This document shows positions 1 through 6,305 of a stretch of 10,989 nucleotides of DNA, piece after piece. The stretch's first letter is position 1. Each line of letters begins with the position of its first letter. The notes under the pieces are model-generated. The model was given only the letters and a program-made list of their open reading frames with translations. It was not told the DNA's origin and did no database searches. This DNA is from Acidobacteriota bacterium (lineage in GTDB: Bacteria > Acidobacteriota > Terriglobia > Terriglobales > Acidobacteriaceae): NCBI GenBank assembly GCA_019510535.1, contig JAEKKE010000181.1, positions 1 to 10,989 on the forward strand, in the 5' to 3' direction. The translations under genes and the position numbers were made by a program.

Positions 1-47
1 AAAGGATGTGTGGAGACAAACTGTAAACCATCTCTGGAGACTAGACA

Positions 48-70
48 GCTTTAGCCACGCCCTTAAGCAA
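48..70 (+). repeat. Degraded copy of intergenic palindromic repeat
   Basis: This 23-base stretch matches 7462-7484 at 20 of 23 positions by eye, including the shared tail GCCCTTAAGCAA. At the second site it is half of a clean palindromic unit; here one arm has decayed, so no good hairpin forms. Two non-coding gaps carrying the same sequence suggest a dispersed intergenic repeat family. The rest of 1-147 shows no gene or convincing terminator, only an 8-bp inverted pair (CCATCTCT at 28-35, AGAGATGG at 91-98) of doubtful meaning. Confidence 0.5.
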
Positions 71-147
71 AACCATCTGTGACGTTGATAAGAGATGGGA
101 CTTCGACAAAGCTGTTTTCATAACTCAGATGCGGACGTCGAACGGCA

Positions 148-777
148 CTACGCCCCCGGCGGAAGCAACGCCTCAAAGATTCGATCGACTGCCTTCGTCA
201 GGATCTCTTCCGTAAGAAAAGATTCGTCGAGGCTCGATTCGACAATGAGCGCTGAGACTATCGGCTGAATCATCATGACGGCAGACGCTCTGCTGATCGC
301 ATCTTTCTTTCTTCCTGCGGAGCCAAGAATTGAAGTCAGTTGCTGTTCACGGCTGCCAGGATGCAGATTTGCCAGCCGCTGCTGCAGTCTCTCTTTTGCC
401 TCCGGATGACGCAGCGAGAAGAGCTTGAACTCCAGCATGAGTTGACCCCAGATTCTGTCTTTCAACAGGCCGAGATAGAACTTTCGCAGTGTCTCGCGGT
501 TCTGTTCAACGCTGGTGGAGTGGGCGAGCCGCTCTTCCATCTGAGTGCGATATCGCAATGCATGGTGTTCCCACAGAGCAAGGAAGATATCTTCCTTGCT
601 CTTGAAGTGCGCATAGATTGCGCCCTTGGTGCGTCCTGCCAGGGCTGCTATCTCGGAAAGATCAGCGGCTTCATAGCCGTCGCGGGCGAAGATGGTCTCG
701 GCAGAGCGTAGTAGCAGCTCGCGTGTCTCTTTCGTTCTTAGTTCGTGTTTATTCGGTTTAACTGCCGTCATCGTCAT
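148..777 (-). CDS. TetR/AcrR-family transcriptional regulator
   Basis: A 209-residue protein of usual TetR length. The N-terminal DNA-binding domain spans about residues 16-64, with the family pattern of a first helix (LLLRSAETIFARDGYEAA), a turn, and a recognition region TKGAIYAHFKSKEDIF ending in the conserved YxHFxSKE box. The remaining roughly 145 residues are the variable ligand-binding and dimerisation part, which does not reveal the inducer. Such proteins bind palindromic operators as dimers and release when a small ligand binds. The ATG at 777 lacks a strong Shine-Dalgarno, and a second in-frame ATG lies two codons on. The gene follows the secreted-protein gene on the same strand after 78 bases, and a TetR-like palindrome precedes that gene, so autoregulation of both is the natural inference. 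The target is inferred; the family call is secure. Confidence 0.93.
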   Translation of the reverse strand: MTMTAVKPNKHELRTKETRELLLRSAETIFARDGYEAADLSEIAALAGRTKGAIYAHFKSKEDIFLALWEHHALRYRTQMEERLAHSTSVEQNRETLRKFYLGLLKDRIWGQLMLEFKLFSLRHPEAKERLQQRLANLHPGSREQQLTSILGSAGRKKDAISRASAVMMIQPIVSALIVESSLDESFLTEEILTKAVDRIFEALLPPGA

Positions 778-781
778 CTAT

Positions 782-860
782 GCTAGAGCGTTTTCCCTGT
801 TGCTGGTATCGCCGCCAGGGTGGCCTCCCTGAAGAGGCGGCGTTTGTCTTTTGCTCTAGC
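782..860. repeat. Long imperfect hairpin, REP-like element (copy A)
   Basis: Outer arms GCTAGAGC (782-789) and GCTCTAGC (853-860) are perfect 8-base complements. Inside, GCCGCC (810-815) pairs with GGCGGC (836-841), and AGGG/CCCT can pair further in. The left flank GCTAGAGCGTTTTCCCTGTT resembles the left arm of the element at 2029-2135 (about 17 of 20), and its inverse resembles that element's right arm. The element fills the gap between the secreted-protein gene and the TetR gene and overlaps the former's stop codon. It could act as a processing, attenuation or stabilising hairpin within the operon; that role is inferred. Confidence 0.55.
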
Positions 861-1923
861 GGCCCTGTGCCGCCGATATTTGTGAGTTAGCTTTCCTGGT
901 TGGAGCAAATACGATCTGGCTCTTTTCGAACTTCGCTCGCTCTAAGGCGTAGCGTTTGGCGACTTTTTTCGCCACGCTGTCGGCAATATTCTTGCTCTCG
1001 GACTCGCCGCGTACAGTCGCCTTCACATCGTCATCCACGTTCCACACGCCTGCCTGATCGCTCATCGTGACATGAAAGTTCATCTGTGTTGTGCCGGCGA
1101 AGAATCCTGCCGGCCCCATCATCGCCCGCTTGACCTGGCTTCCCGGCCGGAAGCCGGCGATCGCGATGCGCACCGTCGACTGCGGGCAACCGCGCTGCGC
1201 TCCAGGTTCTCCTTCGCGATAGACCTGGCTTACGCCCTGCACGCGCCGCATACGATCCACCAGGTGTTCATACACAAGAGCGCGATAGGACGCCGGCACC
1301 TCCACCTGCTCCCAGACGGGAGCCGCAATCAGGACACCGCCCGGCTTTACCGTGGCGCCGTCGCACACATTGGCAACAGGGGCGGTGATGTCTACCGGCT
1401 CCGCTGAGGCAGCGTCATCCGTATGCGGAGCGAAGGTGGCCATCGCCAGCGTAGCGTCATCCGGCGGCACGACAAAGACCGCTGCATGGTATCCGCCGCG
1501 TGGATCGCGGAACTCGACGGTCAGTGAGCTTTCCTTGTGATGCATGAATCCGGCGGCCGCAAGCCCGCCGCCGTTGGGAATCGCCATGCGCAGCAGACGC
1601 CCCTTCATGCCCCACATCTCAACACGTTCCGATCCATCGCTGATGGCAATCACCGAAGTGCGCGGAATGCGATAGATGGCCTTGCCGGAAAACGTGATGT
1701 TCTGGCTGTCTAAGGTGAGCGTTCCCTTCTGTTTCGGTTTCACCTCGGGAAGGCCGTACGCGTGCTGTGCGTGTGAGATCGTCCATGAGCCTTCGGACGA
1801 TGGCTTACGGGACGACGTAACAGGCCGTTGCGGCTGAATGGCAGCAAACGCGAAGGCCTGATGCGGAAGAAAAAGAATTGCCTGTATCAGGACAAGCAAA
1901 GAAGCTCCGGAGCGCCAGAACAT
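856..1923 (-). CDS. Secreted protein of unknown function, two putative domains
   Basis: A protein of 355 residues from ATG at 1923, chosen because AGAGAGG (1935-1941) lies 11 bases upstream; a TTG at 1944 would add seven residues but is the weaker choice. The N-terminus is a typical signal peptide: an Arg, a hydrophobic stretch (SLLVLIQAILFL) and an Ala-rich cleavage region near residue 26. There is no lipobox. The mature part seems to have two modules. The first (about residues 65-155) is a beta-rich segment beginning GTLTLDSQNITFSGKA, reminiscent of a small PH/GRAM-like barrel. The second (about 185-340) contains APVWEQVEVPASYRALVYEHLVDRM, GFRPGSQVKRAMMG and a helical end, loosely recalling envelope proteins of the DUF4410 kind. 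Both resemblances are impressions only. The operator-like palindrome upstream and the TetR gene downstream suggest ligand-controlled expression. I do not recognise the family. Confidence 0.82.
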   Translation of the reverse strand: MFWRSGASLLVLIQAILFLPHQAFAFAAIQPQRPVTSSRKPSSEGSWTISHAQHAYGLPEVKPKQKGTLTLDSQNITFSGKAIYRIPRTSVIAISDGSERVEMWGMKGRLLRMAIPNGGGLAAAGFMHHKESSLTVEFRDPRGGYHAAVFVVPPDDATLAMATFAPHTDDAASAEPVDITAPVANVCDGATVKPGGVLIAAPVWEQVEVPASYRALVYEHLVDRMRRVQGVSQVYREGEPGAQRGCPQSTVRIAIAGFRPGSQVKRAMMGPAGFFAGTTQMNFHVTMSDQAGVWNVDDDVKATVRGESESKNIADSVAKKVAKRYALERAKFEKSQIVFAPTRKANSQISAAQGR

Positions 1924-1947
1924 AAGGGGAAATACCTCTCTCAAATA

Positions 1948-1991
1948 AAATACCTACTAGTAGGTATTTCTTAATACGCACCAGATGTCAA
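1948..1991 (-). promoter_or_regulatory. TetR-type operator palindrome and promoter
   Basis: Bases 1948-1969 form a perfect 22-bp palindrome with core TACCTACTAGTAGGTA and AT-rich ends, the form and size of a TetR-family dimer site. On the minus strand a perfect TTGACA (-35) lies at 1986-1991, and the expected -10 position 17-18 bases on falls inside the palindrome, where the best match is only AATACC. A repressor bound here would cover the -10 box. The palindrome ends 24 bases before the ATG at 1923. The palindrome is seen directly; its binding by the neighbouring TetR protein is inferred. Confidence 0.75.
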
Positions 1992-2028
1992 TCTGTGATC
2001 GCCCCATTCTGAAAACTTTTACGGAAAC

Positions 2029-2135
2029 GCTAGAGCATTTTTCCTGTCGTGTAGGGCTTGTGCATCTATGGGCGTTTTCTCAAATGAAAACGCCACTACA
2101 CGCTCTTCCCGGGATACAGCAACAGGAAAGATGCT
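2029..2135. repeat. Three-tier nested inverted repeat, REP-like element (copy B)
   Basis: Three nested arm pairs are visible: AGCATTTTTCCTGT (2034-2047) with ACAGGAAAGATGCT (2122-2135), 13 of 14 paired; CGTGTAG (2048-2054) with CTACACG (2096-2102), perfect; and GGCGTTTTC (2071-2079) with GAAAACGCC (2086-2094), perfect around a six-base loop. The left end GCTAGAGCATTTTTCCTGT and right end CAGCAACAGG match the outer part of the hairpin at 782-860. It sits between the operon promoter and the ndk terminator. Coding potential is absent. It is best read as a mobile-type or REP-like intergenic repeat. Confidence 0.6.
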
Positions 2136-2136
2136 G

Positions 2137-2173
2137 AAAAAGGGGCACCTCCCTTCCGGGAGCGCCCCTTTTT
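2137..2173 (-). terminator. Intrinsic terminator after ndk
   Basis: Perfect ten-base arms, AAAAAGGGGC (2137-2146) and GCCCCTTTTT (2164-2173), enclose an inner CTCCC/GGGAG stem. On the minus strand the stem is followed by a run of T, 25 bases past the ndk stop. The symmetrical A and T runs mean it could also stop plus-strand transcription. Confidence 0.9.
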
Positions 2174-2198
2174 GTGCAGGTCCTTCTAGAGAATCCGT

Positions 2199-2615
2199 TT
2201 AGACCAGTTCAAGACCAGCGAAGAAGTAGCCGATCTCGAAGGCGGCCGTCTCTTCTGCATCCGATCCGTGGATCGCGTTTTCTTCGATCGAACCGGCGAA
2301 CTTCTTGCGGATGGTGCCCTCTTCGGCGTTTGCCGGGTTGGTGGCTCCCATCAGCTTGCGCAGGTCGGCGATCGCGTTGTCCTTTTCCAGCACCATCGGG
2401 ATGATGGAGCCTGAGCTCATGAAGTCCGTCAGGGAGCCGAAGAACGGGCGCTCCTTGTGGACGTAGTAAAAGCCCTCAGCCTGCGTCTTGGAGATGGAGA
2501 TCTTCTTGATGGAAACAATCTTGAATCCGGCCTTCTCGATTTCGGCCAGGATGGCGCCTGCGTACCCCTTACGGACGGCGTCGGGCTTGATGATGCTGAA
2601 CGTGCGCTGTGACAT
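2199..2615 (-). CDS. ndk: Nucleoside diphosphate kinase
   Basis: Transfers the gamma phosphate from ATP to nucleoside diphosphates through a phosphohistidine intermediate, balancing cytosolic NTP and dNTP pools. The 138-residue length is typical of bacterial enzymes. The start MSQRTFSIIKPDAVRKG is the classical N-terminus with the KPDA nucleotide-binding segment, and NAIHGSDAEETAAFEIGYFF carries the active-site His116. ERPFF and the Thr and Arg of the GTIRKKF region are also in place. The frame stays open upstream to 2816, but that stretch does not resemble the family, so ATG at 2615 is preferred; GAGGGAG about 12 bases upstream is a plausible ribosome site. It appears to be transcribed alone, divergent from the small membrane protein, and ends in a strong terminator. 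Confidence 0.97.
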   Translation of the reverse strand: MSQRTFSIIKPDAVRKGYAGAILAEIEKAGFKIVSIKKISISKTQAEGFYYVHKERPFFGSLTDFMSSGSIIPMVLEKDNAIADLRKLMGATNPANAEEGTIRKKFAGSIEENAIHGSDAEETAAFEIGYFFAGLELV

Positions 2616-2652
2616 GAACTGCTCGGGCTCCCTCGCAAATGTGCGATTTTTC

Positions 2653-2681
2653 TTGGAAATAGTCCTAATCAAGTGTAAAAC
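2653..2681 (+). promoter_or_regulatory. Possible promoter for the plus-strand series
   Basis: TTGGAA (2653-2658) and TAAAAC (2676-2681) are 17 bases apart and each match four of six consensus positions. They point towards the 54-residue protein and carbonic anhydrase. This is weak evidence by motif alone. Confidence 0.3.
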
Positions 2682-2723
2682 AAGGTCCGAAAACGCGGCG
2701 CCCTGCACCTGCGTCTCATTACT

Positions 2724-2888
2724 ATGAGGCCGTGGATGGTGAGCATCTGGTTTATCGGTTGCGCAGTATGGCTGGGGAACGCCTGGCTGGCGATCTACAG
2801 CGGCTCGCGGCTGCACGCCCTGGTCAGCCTTCTGCTCGCAGCCACCTTCTTCGCGGCGGGAACCTACTACCGCAAGCGCAGCTCCTGA
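2724..2888 (+). CDS. Small two-helix membrane protein (54 residues)
   Basis: An uninterrupted reading frame from ATG to TGA gives 54 residues. Two hydrophobic segments are clear, roughly residues 5-25 (WMVSIWFIGCAVWLGNAWLAIY) split by a short SGSRLH turn from residues 32-48 (ALVSLLLAATFFAAGTYY), and the tail is basic (RKRSS). That pattern predicts a hairpin inner-membrane protein. There is no good Shine-Dalgarno before the ATG, which lowers confidence; it could be leaderless or start elsewhere. It ends 83 bases before the carbonic anhydrase and is antisense to the open but probably untranslated upstream extension of ndk. No family is recognised and no function is proposed. Confidence 0.5.
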   Translation: MRPWMVSIWFIGCAVWLGNAWLAIYSGSRLHALVSLLLAATFFAAGTYYRKRSS

Positions 2889-2971
2889 GGAATGGGCTCT
2901 CAGCTCCCTAAGTCCGTGATATATCCATCAGTTAGTATGGCCAAGCAGCCCCTATTTCCTAAGGAGTGTTC

Positions 2972-3601
2972 ATGGACGTCCGCGAGCATCTGAAGCAAGG
3001 CATTCACCGTTTTCAGACCGAGATCTACCCCGAGCGTCGCGAAACCTATCTGGAAGCTGTCAGTAAGCCGCAGGAGCCGCATACGCTGATCATTACCTGC
3101 GCAGACTCGCGCATTGATCCCGAACTGATCACGCAGTCGGGGCCGGGAGAACTCTTTGTCATGCGCAACATCGGCAATCTCGTGCCCCCTTACGGCGAGA
3201 TGATCGGCGGCGTCTCCTCTGTAATTGAGTACGCGGTCTCGGCCCTGAAGGTTAAGCACCTCGTTATCTGCGGACACTCCGACTGCGGCGCGATGAAGGC
3301 GATGCTCAAACCAGAGTCGACCGAAAAGATGCCGACGGTCCGCCGCTGGCTGCGCAATGCCGAAGCCGCGCTGAGCGTAACGCGAGAGATTGCTCCCGAA
3401 GCGAATATGCTTCCCAATCTCACCGAACAGAATGTGCTGATGCAGATGACGCACGCGAAGACGCATCCCGCGGTGGCAGGCGCCATGGCGCGAGGTGAGC
3501 TTACGGTCGGCGGCTGGGTCTATGACATCGCCAAAGGCGACGTCCGCATTTACGACGAGCAGAAGAACAAGTTCGAATCGACGGTTGGAGCCGGCGCTTG
3601 A
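2972..3601 (+). CDS. Beta-class carbonic anhydrase
   Basis: Interconverts CO2 and bicarbonate with zinc. The 209-residue protein has all beta-class landmarks: CADSRID with zinc ligand Cys43 and the Asp45-Arg47 dyad, and GHSDCGAM with zinc ligands His102 and Cys105. RNIGNLVPPYG (about 65-75) and the HTLIITC strand are also typical. No signal peptide is present, so it is cytosolic. ATG at 2972 is chosen because AAGGAG (2961-2966) is five bases upstream; an in-frame GTG at 2966 lies within that ribosome site. Its stop overlaps the start of a bestrophin-family channel gene, implying co-translation and a shared role in CO2/bicarbonate handling or pH control. The substrate assignment is secure; the physiological role is inferred. 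Confidence 0.95.
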   Translation: MDVREHLKQGIHRFQTEIYPERRETYLEAVSKPQEPHTLIITCADSRIDPELITQSGPGELFVMRNIGNLVPPYGEMIGGVSSVIEYAVSALKVKHLVICGHSDCGAMKAMLKPESTEKMPTVRRWLRNAEAALSVTREIAPEANMLPNLTEQNVLMQMTHAKTHPAVAGAMARGELTVGGWVYDIAKGDVRIYDEQKNKFESTVGAGA

Positions 3602-4512
3602 TCACGATCAACCATCCACCGCTGCGCCAGATGGCGAAGTACGTCGGCCTGCCTCTGGCGCTGCTGTTCGGCTTCGATGTGATTGTGGTGGTGGCCTTCA
3701 AGGTCATGCATCTGCGGTGGATCGCGCAACCAGCGATCCCCCTTAGCCTGCTCGGCTCAGCAATCGGCGTGATCGTCGGCTTCCGCAACAACTCCTCCTA
3801 TGGACGGTGGTGGGAGGCGCGGACGCTTTGGGGCGCGATTGTGAACAACTCCCGCACGCTCGCGCGGCAGGCCGTTACCGCCATCCGCCCCACCACTGAA
3901 GAGGATGTACAGAATGTGCAGTACCTGCAGCAGCGCATTGTGCTGCTGCAGATCGCGTGGGTTAACTGTCTGCGTCAGCAACTGCGTGGTCTGGAACCGT
4001 GGTGGGAGTTGAAGGACATTCTTCCCCAGGAAGAGATCATGCTGCTGAAGAACGAGAAGAATGTCGCGCTCGAAATTCAGAAGCGTATCGGCCTGCTGGT
4101 CACCGAGGCCTACGAAAATAGTTGGATCAACGAGCGCCAGTGGGCCAACATGGATGACACGCTCAGCCGCCTGTGCGATGCCCAGGGCGGATCAGAGCGC
4201 ATCAAGAACACGCCCATGCCGCGCCAGTACGATTACTTCCCGCGGATCTTCGTGCATCTCTACTGTTTGCTGCTGCCGATCGCCATGGTGGGGAACCTGG
4301 GCTGGTGGACACCCCTCGGCTCAACCGGTGTGGGCCTCATCTTCCTGGCGCTGAACCAGATCGGAACCGATCTCGAAGACCCGTTCAGCAACAGCATCTT
4401 CGACATCCCACTCACGGCCATCTGTCGCACCATCGAGGTAAACCTCCGCCAGATGCTGGCGGAAAAACAGATCCCAGCCCTGGAAAGGCCGATCGACGGG
4501 GTACTTTGGTAA
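3598..4512 (+). CDS. Bestrophin-family anion channel (UPF0187/YneE-like)
   Basis: A 304-residue membrane protein matching bacterial bestrophins in length and sequence. Hydrophobic helices lie at about residues 17-35, 45-62, 213-233 and 238-255. Hallmarks are GFRNNSSYGRWWEAR just after the second helix, the RIKNTPMPRQYDYF segment before the third, and DLEDPFSNSIFDIPL followed by AICRTIEVNLRQML. Family members form pentameric channels, passing anions in animals and in some cases cations in bacteria; bicarbonate permeation is known for several. The TTG start at 3598 overlaps the carbonic anhydrase stop as TTGA, with GGAG (3587-3590) at good spacing; ATG at 3631 is an alternative but would shorten the N-terminus. 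The overlap suggests translational coupling. Ion selectivity cannot be read from the sequence. Confidence 0.93.
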   Translation: MITINHPPLRQMAKYVGLPLALLFGFDVIVVVAFKVMHLRWIAQPAIPLSLLGSAIGVIVGFRNNSSYGRWWEARTLWGAIVNNSRTLARQAVTAIRPTTEEDVQNVQYLQQRIVLLQIAWVNCLRQQLRGLEPWWELKDILPQEEIMLLKNEKNVALEIQKRIGLLVTEAYENSWINERQWANMDDTLSRLCDAQGGSERIKNTPMPRQYDYFPRIFVHLYCLLLPIAMVGNLGWWTPLGSTGVGLIFLALNQIGTDLEDPFSNSIFDIPLTAICRTIEVNLRQMLAEKQIPALERPIDGVLW

Positions 4513-4537
4513 GAGGAAAATTGAATGACTGAATAAA

Positions 4538-4594
4538 TGAAGAATTGAATAATGGCCCGTCCCGGCCCCGATCATTCAATTATTCCATTCTTCA
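4538..4594. terminator. Inverted repeat between convergent genes, possible terminator
   Basis: TGAAGAATTGAATAA (4538-4552) and TTATTCCATTCTTCA (4580-4594) are complementary at 14 of 15 positions, separated by a 27-base loop that is GC-rich at its centre. The pair fills the space between the convergent bestrophin and ABC genes. The stem is AT-rich, so its strength as an intrinsic terminator is uncertain. Confidence 0.4.
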
Positions 4595-4595
4595 G

Positions 4596-5315
4596 TTAGT
4601 AGGCGTTATGCACGATATCCATTGAGCTGCGGCCGAGATCGATTGCCACAACTTCACCGTCGCGTACCGTGATTACCCGGTCGGCGATCTGCGCGGCTTC
4701 AGGATTGTGGGTAATCATCATCACGGTCTGGTTCATCTCCTTCGATGACTGGCGCAGCATGGCCAGCACGGCATCGGAGTTCTTCGTGTCCAGATTGCCG
4801 GTCGGCTCATCGGCCAGCACAATGGACGGCCGCGTGATCAACGCGCGAGCGATGGCAACGCGCTGCTGTTCGCCGCCCGAGAGTTCATTCGGACGATGCT
4901 CAAGGCGTCCCTTGATATTCAGCATCTCCGAAAGATGATCGAGCAGATGACGATCCATCGGGGCTTTCAGTCCCGAGATATCGTAGGCCAGCTCGATGTT
5001 GCCGAGCGCGGAAAGCGTTGGCAGCAGGTTGAACCGCTGAAAGATAAACCCGATATGTGACCGCCGAAGCCTGGTGCGCTCTGAGTCGGAAAGCTGGGCG
5101 AAGTCGACTCCATCAATCTTGATGGAGCCGTGCGTCGCCTGCGTCAATCCCCCCAGCAGATAGAACAACGTACTTTTTCCGGAACCGGAAGGTCCTACGA
5201 TGGCGACGAACTCACCCCGCTCTACTGAGAAGTTCACATTGCGAAGAGCCGGGACTTCCAGTTTGCCAGAGCGGTACGTCTTGCCGAGGTTCTGTGCTTG
5301 AATGATGGGCGGCAC
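4596..5315 (-). CDS. ABC transporter ATP-binding protein, LolD/MacB type
   Basis: A complete 239-residue nucleotide-binding subunit. Walker A GPSGSGKST is at residues 41-49, the Q-loop FQRFNLLPTLSALGN around Gln93, signature LSGGEQQ at 145-151, Walker B IVLADE with Glu170, the D-loop GNLDT, and the switch His203 in THNPEAA. The tyrosine-contacting K-T-Y-R start and LPTLSALGNIELA region place it with LolD, MacB and FtsE-like ATPases, which power lipoprotein trafficking or efflux through FtsX-like permeases. The start is GTG at 5315, which lacks a clear Shine-Dalgarno. No permease gene is in the window; the only same-strand neighbour is a small unknown gene 33 bases upstream. The ATPase class is secure, the partner and cargo unknown. 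Confidence 0.93.
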   Translation of the reverse strand: MPPIIQAQNLGKTYRSGKLEVPALRNVNFSVERGEFVAIVGPSGSGKSTLFYLLGGLTQATHGSIKIDGVDFAQLSDSERTRLRRSHIGFIFQRFNLLPTLSALGNIELAYDISGLKAPMDRHLLDHLSEMLNIKGRLEHRPNELSGGEQQRVAIARALITRPSIVLADEPTGNLDTKNSDAVLAMLRQSSKEMNQTVMMITHNPEAAQIADRVITVRDGEVVAIDLGRSSMDIVHNAY

Positions 5316-5348
5316 CTCGGTCAGTGTACAGGCACTAGCCCTGTGGTG

Positions 5349-5705
5349 TCAGGCAGCAGGGCCACTGGTCGCGAGCAGCGACTCCAGGCTGATGCCCTGC
5401 AGCAGGCTTACCTCGAGACGAAGGTGCACCAGGTCACGAGCCTGCCGGGGACGGACATGACGCTGCACGGTGCACAGCTCGGCGAGCGCTGACTGTCCAG
5501 AGCGTGAAAACTCCAAGCCTGAACGCACCAGTTCGCCGTACAGGTCAATGATGCAATTCAACGGCAGTTCCAGCTCCATACCAAAGGCATGTTCGCTCAA
5601 CGGTTCTTCCCGCAATAGCTGGCCGCCGCTCTTTCGAATTGCGCGCGCCAGGTTCACCACCAAACGCCCCTGGTCTTCGTATGTGTAGCTATGAATCGCT
5701 CGCAT
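5349..5705 (-). CDS. Conserved-looking small protein of unknown function
   Basis: A 118-residue soluble protein from ATG at 5705; a TTG at 5714 would add three residues. AAGAGG lies 13 bases before the ATG and four before the TTG, so the start is unresolved. The sequence is a helix-rich mix with no signal peptide or membrane segment. Features visible are an N-terminal MRAIHSYTYEDQGRLVVNLARAI segment, a Leu-rich middle (MELELPLNCIIDLYGELVRSGLEF) and a basic stretch with VQRHVRPRQARD. It is followed after 33 bases by the ABC ATPase and probably forms an operon with it. I do not recognise a family. The reading frame is well used across its full length and no competing frame is better. Confidence 0.7.
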   Translation of the reverse strand: MRAIHSYTYEDQGRLVVNLARAIRKSGGQLLREEPLSEHAFGMELELPLNCIIDLYGELVRSGLEFSRSGQSALAELCTVQRHVRPRQARDLVHLRLEVSLLQGISLESLLATSGPAA

Positions 5706-5811
5706 GGAAAGCAATTAACCTCTTGCCGGTTCATCGGCCTCCATGGAGAAGTCATCACACCACCGGAGGATGAAATAGTTACTCTTGGTTACCCGATGTC
5801 ACAATGGAAGG

Positions 5812-6198
5812 GTGATTCTGGGGATTGGCACAGACATGACAGAGATTGACCGAATACGGGACAGCATTGCCCGATTTGGTGACCGCTTCCTTCACCGAAT
5901 CTTCACTCCAGGCGAAATCGCCTACTGCCTCCGCAAAAAAACCTCCGAAGAGAGCTTTGCTGCCCGTTTTGCAGCTAAGGAGGCAGCGGCCAAGGCTCTG
6001 GGCACTGGAATCAGCCGTGGCATCAGTTGGCAGGAGATCGAGGTTCGCCGGCAACCGGGCGAGCGACCGACGATTCATTTCACAGGACGGGCCGCCGAGC
6101 GGGCTGCAGCTATGGGAATCGCCGCAGCTCATATCTCGCTGACGCACACCCGCGGAATGGCGCTTGCCACGGTTATCGTAGAAGGTCCAGGTTGCTGA
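5812..6198 (+). CDS. acpS: Holo-[acyl-carrier-protein] synthase
   Basis: Transfers 4'-phosphopantetheine from coenzyme A to the serine of acyl carrier protein, activating it for fatty acid synthesis in the cytosol. The N-terminal GIGTDMTEIDRI carries the metal-binding Asp8, and FAARFAAKEAAAKALGTG carries Glu57 and the conserved KEA box. The C-terminal HISLTHTRGMALATVIVEG is the usual closing strand motif. Starting at GTG 5812 gives 128 residues, close to the family norm, and begins where relatives begin. The start is unclear: GGAAGG abuts the GTG directly, while TTG at 5785 would add nine residues of non-family sequence. No partner genes of the pathway are next to it. Confidence 0.93.
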   Translation: MILGIGTDMTEIDRIRDSIARFGDRFLHRIFTPGEIAYCLRKKTSEESFAARFAAKEAAAKALGTGISRGISWQEIEVRRQPGERPTIHFTGRAAERAAAMGIAAAHISLTHTRGMALATVIVEGPGC

Positions 6199-6305
6199 TT
6201 TTGAAACCTTTAGCACCTGAATGGCATCGCATAAAAGGAACCCTGATCCCCGCATGGTCTAATTTCTGAAGCACTAGTAAGACTAGTAGTTATTAAAGGA
6301 GAGAT

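Noticed and set aside
2616..2816. N-terminal extension of ndk by 67 codons
   Set aside because: It does not resemble nucleoside diphosphate kinases and would overlap the antisense small membrane protein; the canonical start is at 2615.
2900..3466. Minus-strand 188-codon frame opposite carbonic anhydrase
   Set aside because: Antisense to zinc-ligand motifs on the plus strand; no recognisable protein features.
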